A DNA stretch of 64,000 nucleotides from Gammaproteobacteria bacterium (GTDB lineage: Bacteria; Pseudomonadota; Gammaproteobacteria; Steroidobacterales; Woeseiaceae), in contig JAHZJK010000002.1 of assembly GCA_022600955.1 (NCBI GenBank), forward strand, positions 1 to 64,000. Reading direction: 5' to 3'. Shown here in pieces: positions 39,047 through 46,559 of this stretch. The position numbers were made by a program, and so were the translations under genes. How positions within the stretch are numbered: position 1 is the stretch's first letter; every line of letters starts with the position of its first letter. The notes below the pieces were generated by a model, which was not told the DNA's origin, searched no databases, and was given only the letters and a program-made list of their open reading frames with translations.

Positions 39047-39063
39047 ATGAATCTAAGATTCAT
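39047..39063. promoter_or_regulatory. Operator-like 8-1-8 palindrome over the rubrerythrin start site
   Basis: Perfect inverted repeat ATGAATCT-A-AGATTCAT, 37 nt before the rubrerythrin ATG and spanning the predicted +1. The 7-1-7 core spacing is that of Fur/PerR-family operators, but the base sequence is not a standard Fur box, so the regulator is unknown. Further TTAGAAT-like half sites lie just downstream (39027-39047). Confidence 0.6.
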
Positions 39064-39066
39064 ATC

Positions 39067-39095
39067 AGTCTAGTTCGCACCTAATGTTGTGTCAA
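39067..39095 (-). promoter_or_regulatory. Sigma-70 promoter of the rubrerythrin operon
   Basis: Minus-strand -35 TTGACA (39090-39095, consensus) and -10 TAGACT (39067-39072, 4/6) with a 17-nt spacer. The predicted start is near 39060, inside the palindrome at 39047-39063. Confidence 0.7.
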
Positions 39096-39165
39096 TAAGC
39101 GAACATTTGACGACTTAGCGGTGCCACTGTAGCGTAGCGGCGCAATTGAAACAGGATAAAAAAAC

Positions 39166-39402
39166 ATGGCGGCAGCTAAAAAAATAAACCTCGAAAAATC
39201 ACTTGCCGATCTCGAGGAACTTGTCGAAGAACTCGAATCCGGTGACCTGCCGCTCGAGAAGGCCATGAAGAAATTCGAGGAAGGCATCAAGCTGACACGG
39301 GGATGCCAGGTAGCTCTTAAAGAAGCCGAACAAAAAGTCGAAATTCTGCTGAAGTCCGCCGGTGGTGATTCTCTGGAAGAGTTTGAAGTAGACGACGACT
39401 AG
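39166..39402 (+). CDS. xseB: Exodeoxyribonuclease VII small subunit
   Basis: 78-residue helical small subunit of exonuclease VII, which degrades single-stranded DNA with XseA. Family motifs are clear: FEKSLADLEELVEELESGDLPLE-like start (NLEKSLADLEELVEELESG), KFEEGIKLTRGCQ in the middle, and an acidic C-terminus. The usual downstream partners ispA and dxs are absent; a long inverted repeat and a convergent peptidase gene follow instead. AGGA lies about 12 nt before the ATG. A possible -35 TTGACG is at 39107-39112. Confidence 0.94.
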   Translation: MAAAKKINLEKSLADLEELVEELESGDLPLEKAMKKFEEGIKLTRGCQVALKEAEQKVEILLKSAGGDSLEEFEVDDD

Positions 39403-39405
39403 GAA

Positions 39406-39475
39406 CACAGGATCCGGGAGTTATTTTCCTTCTCCACGACACACAGTCGAAGGAAAATAACTCCCGGATCCTGTG
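39406..39475. repeat. 70-bp perfect hairpin (27-bp arms) after xseB
   Basis: Two perfectly complementary 27-nt arms (39406-39432 and 39449-39475) enclose a 16-nt loop. Arms start CACAGGATCC and contain GGGAGTTATTTTCC. It lies 4 nt after the xseB stop and 16 nt before the stop of the convergent peptidase gene. It has no flanking T-run like a simple terminator, and the arm length and intergenic convergent position recall REP/BIME-like or miniature mobile elements. Confidence 0.85.
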
Positions 39476-39491
39476 CCCCCGACCATCGATG

Positions 39492-40805
39492 TTATTCGGA
39501 CATCAGTTCGATCAACGCCACCACAGTGGATTCAACACCCGCAGTGACAGCGGGTTCCGGCGAAATCTTGAATAGCGGCGAGTGATGGCTGGGAACCGGC
39601 GCGCCACCCGCTGCTTCAGTATCAAAATCGGCTTGAGGCGTACCGCCAATCGCCCAGTAAACACTGGTGATTTGAGGCTCCACGGTAAAGAACGGGAAGT
39701 CTTCTGCGCCCATGCCCTTGGTCGGAATATCGACTACAGCATCGTCTCCCATGCTCTCGGCCCATGCTTGCTTTAGTCGGCGCGCAAGCGCCGGATCATT
39801 GATTGTCGGCGGCACAGACTCATTGGAGACGATGACCTCGGGCAGTTTGTCCTCTGGCAGCCCGGCGACACGACCCATATTTTCGGCGATGCGCTTGATA
39901 CCGCTCAGGAGAAGCTCACGAGTTGCGGTACTCGTGTTTCGCACGGTGAGCTGCAAATGTGCGCGGTCCGAAATAATGTTGTGTTTTGTACCCGAGTGAA
40001 ACGACCCGACGGTTACGACGCCTGGATCACGTGGCGACAGCTCGCGAGCGACCAGCGTTTGCAACGCAAGCACGATCTGGCTGCCCAACACGATGGGGTC
40101 TTTGCCACGATGGGGGTGAGCACCGTGTGCACCGACTCCATGAATGATGATATCGACAGTATCCGCGCCTGCGTACGGGCTGCCTTCTGACACGTTGATT
40201 ATTCCGGCGACATCGTTTGATGAGACATGAAAAGCCAGGGCGTAGTCCGGCGTTCCGAACCGACCCCAGATATCATCTTCTTTCATCGCGGCTGCGCCCA
40301 GAACACGTTCTTCGGCCGGCTGTACGACCAGCATCAATGTACCGCTCCACGCGTCCCTGTTGGCTGCCATACGGCGTGCAGTTCCGACCAGGCTCGTGAT
40401 GTGTACGTCATGACCACAGGCATGCATCGTGTAGACCATATTGCCTGTAATTGGGTCTTTCTGCTGCGCCAGCGAGGCGTTTTCCAGCCCGGACTTCTCC
40501 TCGACAGGCAATCCATCCATGTCGGCACGCATCATGACCAGCGGGCCTTCGCCATTCCTGAGCATGGCGACAACACCGGTGCCACCCACACCCTCGGCTA
40601 CATCGAATCCCGCGAGCCCGAGTTCGAGCGCCATTCGACGTGCCGTCTCATGCTCAACGGTCGACAGCTCCGGATTGCGATGAAAATAGTCGAACAGACC
40701 TGCCAGATGTTCGTCGTAGTCCTTTTTGACAGCATCGCTGAGATCGCTGGCAGCGGCCGGTACGGCAAGGATAAGGCTGGCAACGAGAAAGAAGCGCTTG
40801 AGCAT
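39492..40805 (-). CDS. Exported M20 family amidohydrolase/peptidase
   Basis: 437-residue metal-dependent hydrolase of the M20 / hippurate-hydrolase type, with a signal peptide (MLKRFFLVASLILAVPAAA), so it acts outside the cytoplasm. Metal-binding motifs are present: RADMDGLP near residue 85, HACGHDVH near 125 with the catalytic Glu pair in PAEE near 160, and GMGAEDFPFF near 360. Relatives cleave N-acyl amino acids or indole-acetyl conjugates; the substrate here is unknown. The ATG at 40805 is chosen for the signal peptide and the AGGGG upstream rather than 40844. Confidence 0.9.
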   Translation of the reverse strand: MLKRFFLVASLILAVPAAASDLSDAVKKDYDEHLAGLFDYFHRNPELSTVEHETARRMALELGLAGFDVAEGVGGTGVVAMLRNGEGPLVMMRADMDGLPVEEKSGLENASLAQQKDPITGNMVYTMHACGHDVHITSLVGTARRMAANRDAWSGTLMLVVQPAEERVLGAAAMKEDDIWGRFGTPDYALAFHVSSNDVAGIINVSEGSPYAGADTVDIIIHGVGAHGAHPHRGKDPIVLGSQIVLALQTLVARELSPRDPGVVTVGSFHSGTKHNIISDRAHLQLTVRNTSTATRELLLSGIKRIAENMGRVAGLPEDKLPEVIVSNESVPPTINDPALARRLKQAWAESMGDDAVVDIPTKGMGAEDFPFFTVEPQITSVYWAIGGTPQADFDTEAAGGAPVPSHHSPLFKISPEPAVTAGVESTVVALIELMSE

Positions 40806-40865
40806 GGTGGTCCCCTGAAAAAATCTGGCAGCAGTGTAGCGCATTTGAGTCGCAACGCCGCGAAT

Positions 40866-41057
40866 TCACTCACTGTCGCTGGAGACCATCACAGTCAGTT
40901 CCCCGTCGAAACCGGTCTGGACCGAGAAATTGATCGGGCGGCAGCACACCTGGCAGTCCTCGATATACGACTGCTCCGGGACCGAAGCGTCAATAAGTAC
41001 TTCGATGCCTTCACCGCAATAGGGACAGCTGACGCTGCGCTCGTCGAGTGTGTTCAT
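40866..41057 (-). CDS. CPXCG-motif cysteine-rich small protein
   Basis: 63-residue protein of the CPXCG family, with a zinc-ribbon-like arrangement: CPYCGE near residue 11 and CQVCCRP near 35. The remainder is acidic (C-terminus VSSDSE). The function of the family is not known. It lies between the cyclic-nucleotide-domain kinase (25 nt away) and the M20 peptidase on the same strand. Confidence 0.88.
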   Translation of the reverse strand: MNTLDERSVSCPYCGEGIEVLIDASVPEQSYIEDCQVCCRPINFSVQTGFDGELTVMVSSDSE

Positions 41058-41082
41058 GGCCGCAGCTTAACGGCTTTTGGGA

Positions 41083-42387
41083 TCAGGTGTTGGGGGCGCC
41101 GTTGCCTTGCAGGCGATTAATCAGGGAGCGCAGGAATACCTTGTTAAAGCGCAGCTGGCATGCAGATGACACCTGCTCCATGAGGGTCGAACTCACGCGC
41201 AGGATCGTCACCTGGCCATCAGCCTTGATTGATGCCTGGCGGCGAGCGCCACGCACGTAGCTCGTTTCGCCGAAACATTCGCCATTGGAAAGTGATCCGA
41301 CGTCGTTGCCGTTCGCCTGAACCTTGACCGTGCCGGCGACGATTATATAGAAGCGATCGTCAACTTCGCCTTCACGAACGATGTCCTCACCATCCTGGTA
41401 CTCGTGCCAGTCGGACGCACGCAGGACCTCCCATATCTCTGCATGCGAGAACTCATGGAAGAATGTGAGAGTGCGCAGCAGATCGAAGTGTTCCTGGTTA
41501 TCCAGGCTGTCGTACTTTTGTCGCAGGTCCTTATAGACCCGCGTCAATTCCGCGGCCATCGCATTTCCGGTCGTGATGCGCTTGCCTGGCTCTTTTTGCA
41601 TCGTGGTCATGACAACATGCTCGAGCTCCTCAGGCAGGTCATCACGATACGTGTGAATCGGTGGTGGCGTTGCGTACACGATCTGGTGCAACAGCTTGGA
41701 GAGATTGTCTGCGCGAAATGGGCGGAAGCCCGTAAGCAACTCGTACATGACTGCACCCAGGGAGTACAGATCCGAGCGCGGCGTCAGATCTTCTGATTGA
41801 ACTTGCTCCGGGGACATGTAACTCGGCGAGCCTGCGATTCCTTCAATTCGTGAAACTTCCGAATCACTCACGATCGCGATACCAAAATCGATGATACGAA
41901 CGTCATTGTCGATGGTCAGCATGACATTCGACGGCTTGATATCCCGATGAATCACACCACGCCCATGCGCGTAGTGCAGTGCTTTCGCACACTTGTAAAT
42001 TATCTCGATGACATCGTCGACGCGCAGCAGGTTGTCAGGGCGGCAATACGCGGCCAGCGTGCGAGCGCCCTGGATGTGTTCGGTTACGACGTAGTACGCA
42101 CCGTCTTCTTCACCAGCATCGTAAATAGGCATGATGTTGGGGTGTTGCAGCATGCCCACCATGTGCGCTTCGTTGAAGAACATCTTGCGAGCAACGCGTG
42201 CTCGTTCAGCATCGGCATCTTCTTCGCTGTTATAAACCTTGATCGCAACATCGCGGCGGTAATACGGGTCGTGAGACAAATAGACCATGCCAGTACTACC
42301 CTTACCAATCTTGTTGATAATGACGTACTTACCGATCTTCTCGGGCACGTCTGCCGGGCGCTTGATATCGCTTACCTTGCTGGCCAT
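41083..42387 (-). CDS. Ser/Thr protein kinase with cyclic-nucleotide-binding domain
   Basis: 434-residue soluble kinase. Residues about 18-285 are a complete Hanks-type kinase: glycine loop GKGSTGMVYLS, ATP Lys in VAIKVY, catalytic loop HRDIKPSN, IDFGIA, and SPSYMSPEQ. Residues about 315-425 are a cNMP-binding domain with the phosphate-binding cassette GECFGETSY followed by RRQAS, keeping the Glu and Arg that contact cyclic nucleotide phosphate and ribose. Kinase activity may therefore respond to cAMP or a related nucleotide (inference). It has no transmembrane helix. It lies 14 nt after pgpA. Confidence 0.92.
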   Translation of the reverse strand: MASKVSDIKRPADVPEKIGKYVIINKIGKGSTGMVYLSHDPYYRRDVAIKVYNSEEDADAERARVARKMFFNEAHMVGMLQHPNIMPIYDAGEEDGAYYVVTEHIQGARTLAAYCRPDNLLRVDDVIEIIYKCAKALHYAHGRGVIHRDIKPSNVMLTIDNDVRIIDFGIAIVSDSEVSRIEGIAGSPSYMSPEQVQSEDLTPRSDLYSLGAVMYELLTGFRPFRADNLSKLLHQIVYATPPPIHTYRDDLPEELEHVVMTTMQKEPGKRITTGNAMAAELTRVYKDLRQKYDSLDNQEHFDLLRTLTFFHEFSHAEIWEVLRASDWHEYQDGEDIVREGEVDDRFYIIVAGTVKVQANGNDVGSLSNGECFGETSYVRGARRQASIKADGQVTILRVSSTLMEQVSSACQLRFNKVFLRSLINRLQGNGAPNT

Positions 42388-42401
42388 TTTGCCTCAACTG
42401 T

Positions 42402-42890
42402 TCAGATCATGAGCCACCTGTACAAAGCCAGCAAAATTGCGGCGTACAGCGCAGCTACGAGGTCGTCCAGCATAATTCCGACGCCACCTTTGAGTCTGTG
42501 ATCCAGGTCTCTAATCGGCCAGGGTTTTACTATATCCATGAAGCGAAAAAGCACAAACGCGAGCACCCAACCGACCACCGAAAATGGTGCCACCATTAAC
42601 GTCAGGTACATACCTGCAATTTCATCCCAGACAATGCCACCGTGATCATGTACACCGATTCGACGAGCGCTCTCCCCGCAAATCCAGATACCGACGAGGA
42701 TCACGACAACAGCGACAGTCAATTGAACATAAAGTCCGTAGTCCATCGTTAGCCAAAACAACAGAATGCCGGGCAGCGAACCGACAGTGCCGGGCGCTTT
42801 CGGCGCCAGTCCGGTACCGAACCCAAATGCCAGGAAATGCACCGGGTCAGTGAGCACAGTGCGCGCCAGATTTTTTTCCTGATCGGTCAT
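42402..42890 (-). CDS. pgpA: Phosphatidylglycerophosphatase A
   Basis: 162-residue inner-membrane phosphatase that makes phosphatidylglycerol from its phosphate. The N-terminal GFGTGLAPKAPGTVGSLPG segment and the DHGGIVWDEIAGMYLT motif (about residues 83-97) are characteristic, and the C-terminal MLDDLVAALYA anchors near the membrane. The ATG at 42890 overlaps the thiL stop (ATGA); the longer frame to 42947 lies inside thiL. It ends the rib/thiL part of the operon. Confidence 0.95.
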   Translation of the reverse strand: MTDQEKNLARTVLTDPVHFLAFGFGTGLAPKAPGTVGSLPGILLFWLTMDYGLYVQLTVAVVVILVGIWICGESARRIGVHDHGGIVWDEIAGMYLTLMVAPFSVVGWVLAFVLFRFMDIVKPWPIRDLDHRLKGGVGIMLDDLVAALYAAILLALYRWLMI

Positions 42891-43810
42891 GAGAAGTGAC
42901 GGTACCCACTGTCGTTCACATCCACAACGTCGCCTCCGAGCTGACAAACCAGGCCGCCACCGTCAACTACACGGCCAATTGCCGTAATGCCTTCTATGTC
43001 GCACACATCGGCTGCGGCAGCTGTAAAACACAACTCATAGTCATCGCCACCCGTCAGTGCCAGTTTTCGGCATTGCGCCATGTCGAATTGCGCAAGCAGC
43101 GCACGCGATAGCGGCAACTTCTCGATATCGACCTGTGCTCCGACACCGCTGGCATCCAGTATTTTTTTCAGATCACCTGCGAGACCGTCGGAGATGTCGA
43201 TTACGGCGCTGGCCCGACCTCGCAACGAGCGCCCGGTAGCAACGCGCGGCGTTGGCCGCAAGAAACGATCCACCAACTCATCGCCCCGCTTTCCTGCTGC
43301 CAAGAGCGACAGACCAGCCGCAGCATCGCCAACGGTTCCGCTGACGAAAATACTATCGCCCGGTAGCGCCCCACTGCGAAGCAATGCCTGACCTCTCTCC
43401 ACTTCTCCCGTCACTGCAACGGTCGCAACGACGTCGGGACCGCTCGTCGTGTCGCCACCGACCAGCGCGACGTCGAATTTGTCGGCCGCGGCAAAAAGCC
43501 CGTTTGCGAATTGCTGCAACCAGTCCGGAGCGGTATGCGGGAGTGTCAGCGCCAACGTCATCCACCGCGGTATTGCGCCCATCGCGGCAACATCGGAAAG
43601 ATTCACGGCAACCACCCGGTAACCGATATCAGCGGGCGCCGTATCGACCGGGAAGTGCACACCGGACACCAGGGTATCGATAACCTGCACGAGCTGAGAA
43701 TTCTCATCAGCGGGCGCAAGCACTGCTCCATCGTCGCCGATCCCGGTAATGACGCCCGTCGCCGTGCCGCGGCGGTGAAAGAAACGTTGTATGAGTTCGA
43801 ATTCATTCAC
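42887..43810 (-). CDS. thiL: Thiamine-monophosphate kinase
   Basis: 307-residue ATP-dependent kinase making thiamine pyrophosphate from the monophosphate, related in fold to PurM. Landmarks are GIGDDGAVL near residue 22, SDVAAMGAIPRWMTLAL near 70, VGGDTTSGPD near 115, and a C-terminal TGGDDYELCF near 255. The GTG at 43810 is preferred since it starts the conserved NEFELI segment 5 nt after nusB; upstream starts lie inside nusB. The nusB-thiL-pgpA order is classical. Confidence 0.95.
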   Translation of the reverse strand: MNEFELIQRFFHRRGTATGVITGIGDDGAVLAPADENSQLVQVIDTLVSGVHFPVDTAPADIGYRVVAVNLSDVAAMGAIPRWMTLALTLPHTAPDWLQQFANGLFAAADKFDVALVGGDTTSGPDVVATVAVTGEVERGQALLRSGALPGDSIFVSGTVGDAAAGLSLLAAGKRGDELVDRFLRPTPRVATGRSLRGRASAVIDISDGLAGDLKKILDASGVGAQVDIEKLPLSRALLAQFDMAQCRKLALTGGDDYELCFTAAAADVCDIEGITAIGRVVDGGGLVCQLGGDVVDVNDSGYRHFS

Positions 43811-43815
43811 AGGAA

Positions 43816-44265
43816 TTAGCCCTGTGCCTGAATCTCGATTTCCCGAAACGACTTGGCCGCGACGTCCAGGCAGGCGTTGATGTACTTGTGGCCCTCGATC
43901 GAGCCAAAGCGTTTGGCCAGGTTCACACACTCGTTGATCACCACCCTGTAAGGGATGTCAACGCGTGCTTCAAGCTCGTAGGTGCCGATCAACAGAATGG
44001 CAAGTTCGACCGGATCGAGTTGTTCCAGAGGCCGGTCTATTAGCACATCAATTTTTTGCTCAAGTGCTGTTTGGGATTCGCTGATCGCGGGAAACTGCTC
44101 ATCGAAAAATGCCTGGTCGACACGCTCGTAAGCCACCTGCTCGTGAAACTGTGACAGGAGTTCGTCAGTTGCGTGGCCGGCGATCTGCTTCTGGTACAGA
44201 GCCTGCACCATCAACTCGCGCGCGCGAGTACGTGCGCCGGCACCTGCCGAAGCGGTCTTGCTCAT
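43816..44265 (-). CDS. nusB: Transcription antitermination factor NusB
   Basis: 149-residue all-helical protein that binds boxA RNA with NusE/S10 in rRNA antitermination. ARELMVQALYQKQIAG near residue 12, LEQLDPVELAILLIGTYEL near 80, and INECVNLAKRFGSIEGHKYINACLD near 110 fit the family. The start at 44265 (MSKTA) follows ribH by 13 nt; the longer frame to 44313 overlaps ribH. Confidence 0.96.
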   Translation of the reverse strand: MSKTASAGAGARTRARELMVQALYQKQIAGHATDELLSQFHEQVAYERVDQAFFDEQFPAISESQTALEQKIDVLIDRPLEQLDPVELAILLIGTYELEARVDIPYRVVINECVNLAKRFGSIEGHKYINACLDVAAKSFREIEIQAQG

Positions 44266-44278
44266 GTTTGTTTTCTCA

Positions 44279-44752
44279 TCAGTCGATACGACGCAGCAGG
44301 TTGACCATTTCAATGACCGCGAGCGTGGCCTCCTCGCCTTTGTTGCCAGCCTTGGTACCGGCGCGCTCGATTGCCTGCTCGATCGTGTCCACGGTCAACA
44401 CGCCGTTGCCTATCGGAATGCCGTGGCTGGCCGCCGCGGCCGCAACACCTTTAACGCACTCGCCTGCTACATAGTCAAAATGCGGAGTACCGCCACGAAT
44501 CACGGCACCTAGCGCGACGATTCCGTCAAAACGGCGCGTAGCCGCGACTTTTTCGACCGCAACGGGCATTTCAAACGCGCCCGGCACGCGGACGATTTCA
44601 ATGTCGCCGTCGGCTGCACCATGCTGCCGCAGGCAATGCACAGAAGCCTTGATAAGCGATTCGACGATAAAGTCATTGAAGCGCGCAGCTACAATCGCAA
44701 AGCGGCCATCGCGAACGATCACATCGCCCTCGGTTGTTTTTATTTTGTCCAT
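44279..44752 (-). CDS. ribH: 6,7-dimethyl-8-ribityllumazine synthase
   Basis: 157-residue subunit that condenses 5-amino-6-ribitylaminouracil with dihydroxybutanone phosphate. Active-site segments AARFNDFIV near residue 23, VPGAFEMP near 56, ALGAVIRGGTPHFDYV near 80, and GIPIGNGVLT near 110 are intact. It sits between ribBA and nusB in the riboflavin operon. Confidence 0.97.
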   Translation of the reverse strand: MDKIKTTEGDVIVRDGRFAIVAARFNDFIVESLIKASVHCLRQHGAADGDIEIVRVPGAFEMPVAVEKVAATRRFDGIVALGAVIRGGTPHFDYVAGECVKGVAAAAASHGIPIGNGVLTVDTIEQAIERAGTKAGNKGEEATLAVIEMVNLLRRID

Positions 44753-44766
44753 GCTGGTTGCCGGTC

Positions 44767-45906
44767 TCAGACGTATTCGGTGATCTCAAGATCGAAACCA
44801 GAGATCGCGTACATATGCTTAGGCGCCGATAATACACGTATTTTGCTGAGCCCGAGGTCGCGAAGTATTTGCGCGCCGACGCCATAGGTCCGCAGTACCT
44901 CATCACCGCCTCGGCGATTTTCCAACTCATCCCGGTGCTGACCCAGTGTTTCCACAGAATCCATGAAATTGCGGGACGTCTCCTGGTCGCGCAGCAGCAC
45001 GATAACGCCAACTTCTTCAGCTGCGATGCGTTCTATCGCCTTGCTCAACGGCCAGCCCAGCGAACTGCTTTGCACACCGATTACGTCGCCGAGCGTGTCC
45101 TGCAGGTGCACACGCACCAATGGTGTTTCGACGCTCGTCAGGTCGCCCTTCACCAGTGCTACATGCACCGCACGGTTGACGTGATCATCGTAGCAGTACA
45201 TCCCGAATGTGCCGTGGTCAGTTTCAATCGTTTCGACCGCAATACGTTCGACGTTGCGTTCCTTTTCAAGCCGGTAGCGAATCAGATCGGCAATGGTGCC
45301 GATCTTGATGTTGTGTTCCTTGCCGAAGACCTCAAGGTCCGGGCGACGCGCCATGCTGCCATCCTCTTTCAGGATCTCCACAATGGCCGCCGCAGATTCG
45401 AGTCCGGCAAGTCTCGCAAGGTCACAGCCCGCCTCGGTATGGCCGGCCCGCGTCAATACACCGCCCGGCTGTGCCATGACCGGAAATATGTGTCCGGGCT
45501 GACTCAGGTTTTCCGGCGTCGCGTCGGGCGCAACAGCGGCCTGGATCGTTCGCGCGCGGTCGTGCGCTGAAATGCCTGTCGTGATGCCCTCGGCTGCTTC
45601 TATCGAAATGGTAAAGTTGGTGGCGTGGTGTTGATCGGTATCACTGACCATCAGCGGCAAGCGCAGCTGCTTGCAGCGCTCGCGCGATAGCGTCAGGCAG
45701 ACCAGTCCGCGGCCATGAGTCGCCATGTAGTTGACGTCTTCCGGGCGCACCTTCTCAGCTGCCATGATCAGATCACCTTCGTTTTCGCGATTCTCGTCAT
45801 CTACCATGATGACCATCTTGCCGTCCCGGATATCGGCAATGATGTCTTCAATATCGGAAAACGTCTGATCGACAGCGCTTGGGTGGAGTGTTGTGTTATC
45901 AGGCAT
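44767..45906 (-). CDS. ribBA: 3,4-dihydroxy-2-butanone 4-phosphate synthase with degenerate GTP cyclohydrolase II domain
   Basis: 379-residue RibBA-type fusion. The N-terminal half is a full DHBP synthase: DDENRENEGDLIMAAE near residue 27, the HARGRG-like ATHGRGLVCL, and ARAGHTEAGCDL-like TRAGHTEAGCDLARL. In the C-terminal GTP-cyclohydrolase-II-like half, the zinc motif C-x10-C-x-C is missing: the equivalent stretch after VRVHLQDTLGD has no Cys at all. So only the RibB reaction is expected, and RibA must be encoded elsewhere. This form is known in Pseudomonas relatives. ATG 45906 (AAGG 9 nt upstream) overlaps the ribE end by 8 nt. Confidence 0.92.
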   Translation of the reverse strand: MPDNTTLHPSAVDQTFSDIEDIIADIRDGKMVIMVDDENRENEGDLIMAAEKVRPEDVNYMATHGRGLVCLTLSRERCKQLRLPLMVSDTDQHHATNFTISIEAAEGITTGISAHDRARTIQAAVAPDATPENLSQPGHIFPVMAQPGGVLTRAGHTEAGCDLARLAGLESAAAIVEILKEDGSMARRPDLEVFGKEHNIKIGTIADLIRYRLEKERNVERIAVETIETDHGTFGMYCYDDHVNRAVHVALVKGDLTSVETPLVRVHLQDTLGDVIGVQSSSLGWPLSKAIERIAAEEVGVIVLLRDQETSRNFMDSVETLGQHRDELENRRGGDEVLRTYGVGAQILRDLGLSKIRVLSAPKHMYAISGFDLEITEYV

Positions 45907-46537
45907 AGCCATGCGCCTTAAGAAAATCGAGCGAGATGTCACCGTCGTCTTTGCTAATCAGGCGCTCGATATAGCGAGCCAGCAAATCTACTTCAATGTT
46001 AACAACGGTGCCCACCGCATAACGGTCAATGATCGTAACTTCTGCAGTATGCGGAATAATATTCAATTCAAAGTGGTTTCCCGATACTTCGTTGATGGTA
46101 AGACTGACGCCATCGACGCAAACCGAGCCTTTCCGGGACACGTAGCGGGAGTATTCTTCCGGAATCTCGATCGCCAGCCGGATAGACCGCGCATCCGAAG
46201 TGCGGGAGCTGACGACACCCTTGCAATCCACATGACCGCTGACGAGGTGGCCGCCCAGTCGCTCGCCAAGACTGATGGCCGGTTCCAGATTGACGCGTGA
46301 ACCGGCGGCCAGTGCGCCCAGGGCCGTCACGTCGAGAGTCTCTACGGACACGTCAGTATCAAATCCATCGTCGCGCAAAGCCACCGCGGTCAGGCAGACA
46401 CCATTGACAGCGATACTCTCGCCGAGATCGTAGTCGCCCCAGGGCAGGCCAGCCGAAGAGACTGAAAGACGTACGTCACCGCCGCGCGCCTCCAGTGCCG
46501 TTATTGTGCCTTTTGCTTTAATGATTCCGGTAAACAT
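45899..46537 (-). CDS. ribE: Riboflavin synthase, alpha subunit
   Basis: 212-residue two-repeat barrel that dismutates ribityllumazine to riboflavin. The N-terminal MFTGII and internal VNGVCLTA in repeat one, matched by VDGVSLTINEV in repeat two, are typical, and GHVDCKGVV lies in the active site of the second barrel. It lies 22 nt after ribD and overlaps ribBA. Confidence 0.96.
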   Translation of the reverse strand: MFTGIIKAKGTITALEARGGDVRLSVSSAGLPWGDYDLGESIAVNGVCLTAVALRDDGFDTDVSVETLDVTALGALAAGSRVNLEPAISLGERLGGHLVSGHVDCKGVVSSRTSDARSIRLAIEIPEEYSRYVSRKGSVCVDGVSLTINEVSGNHFELNIIPHTAEVTIIDRYAVGTVVNIEVDLLARYIERLISKDDGDISLDFLKAHGYA

Positions 46538-46559
46538 GAGCTATCGTCTGTTGACGCTG

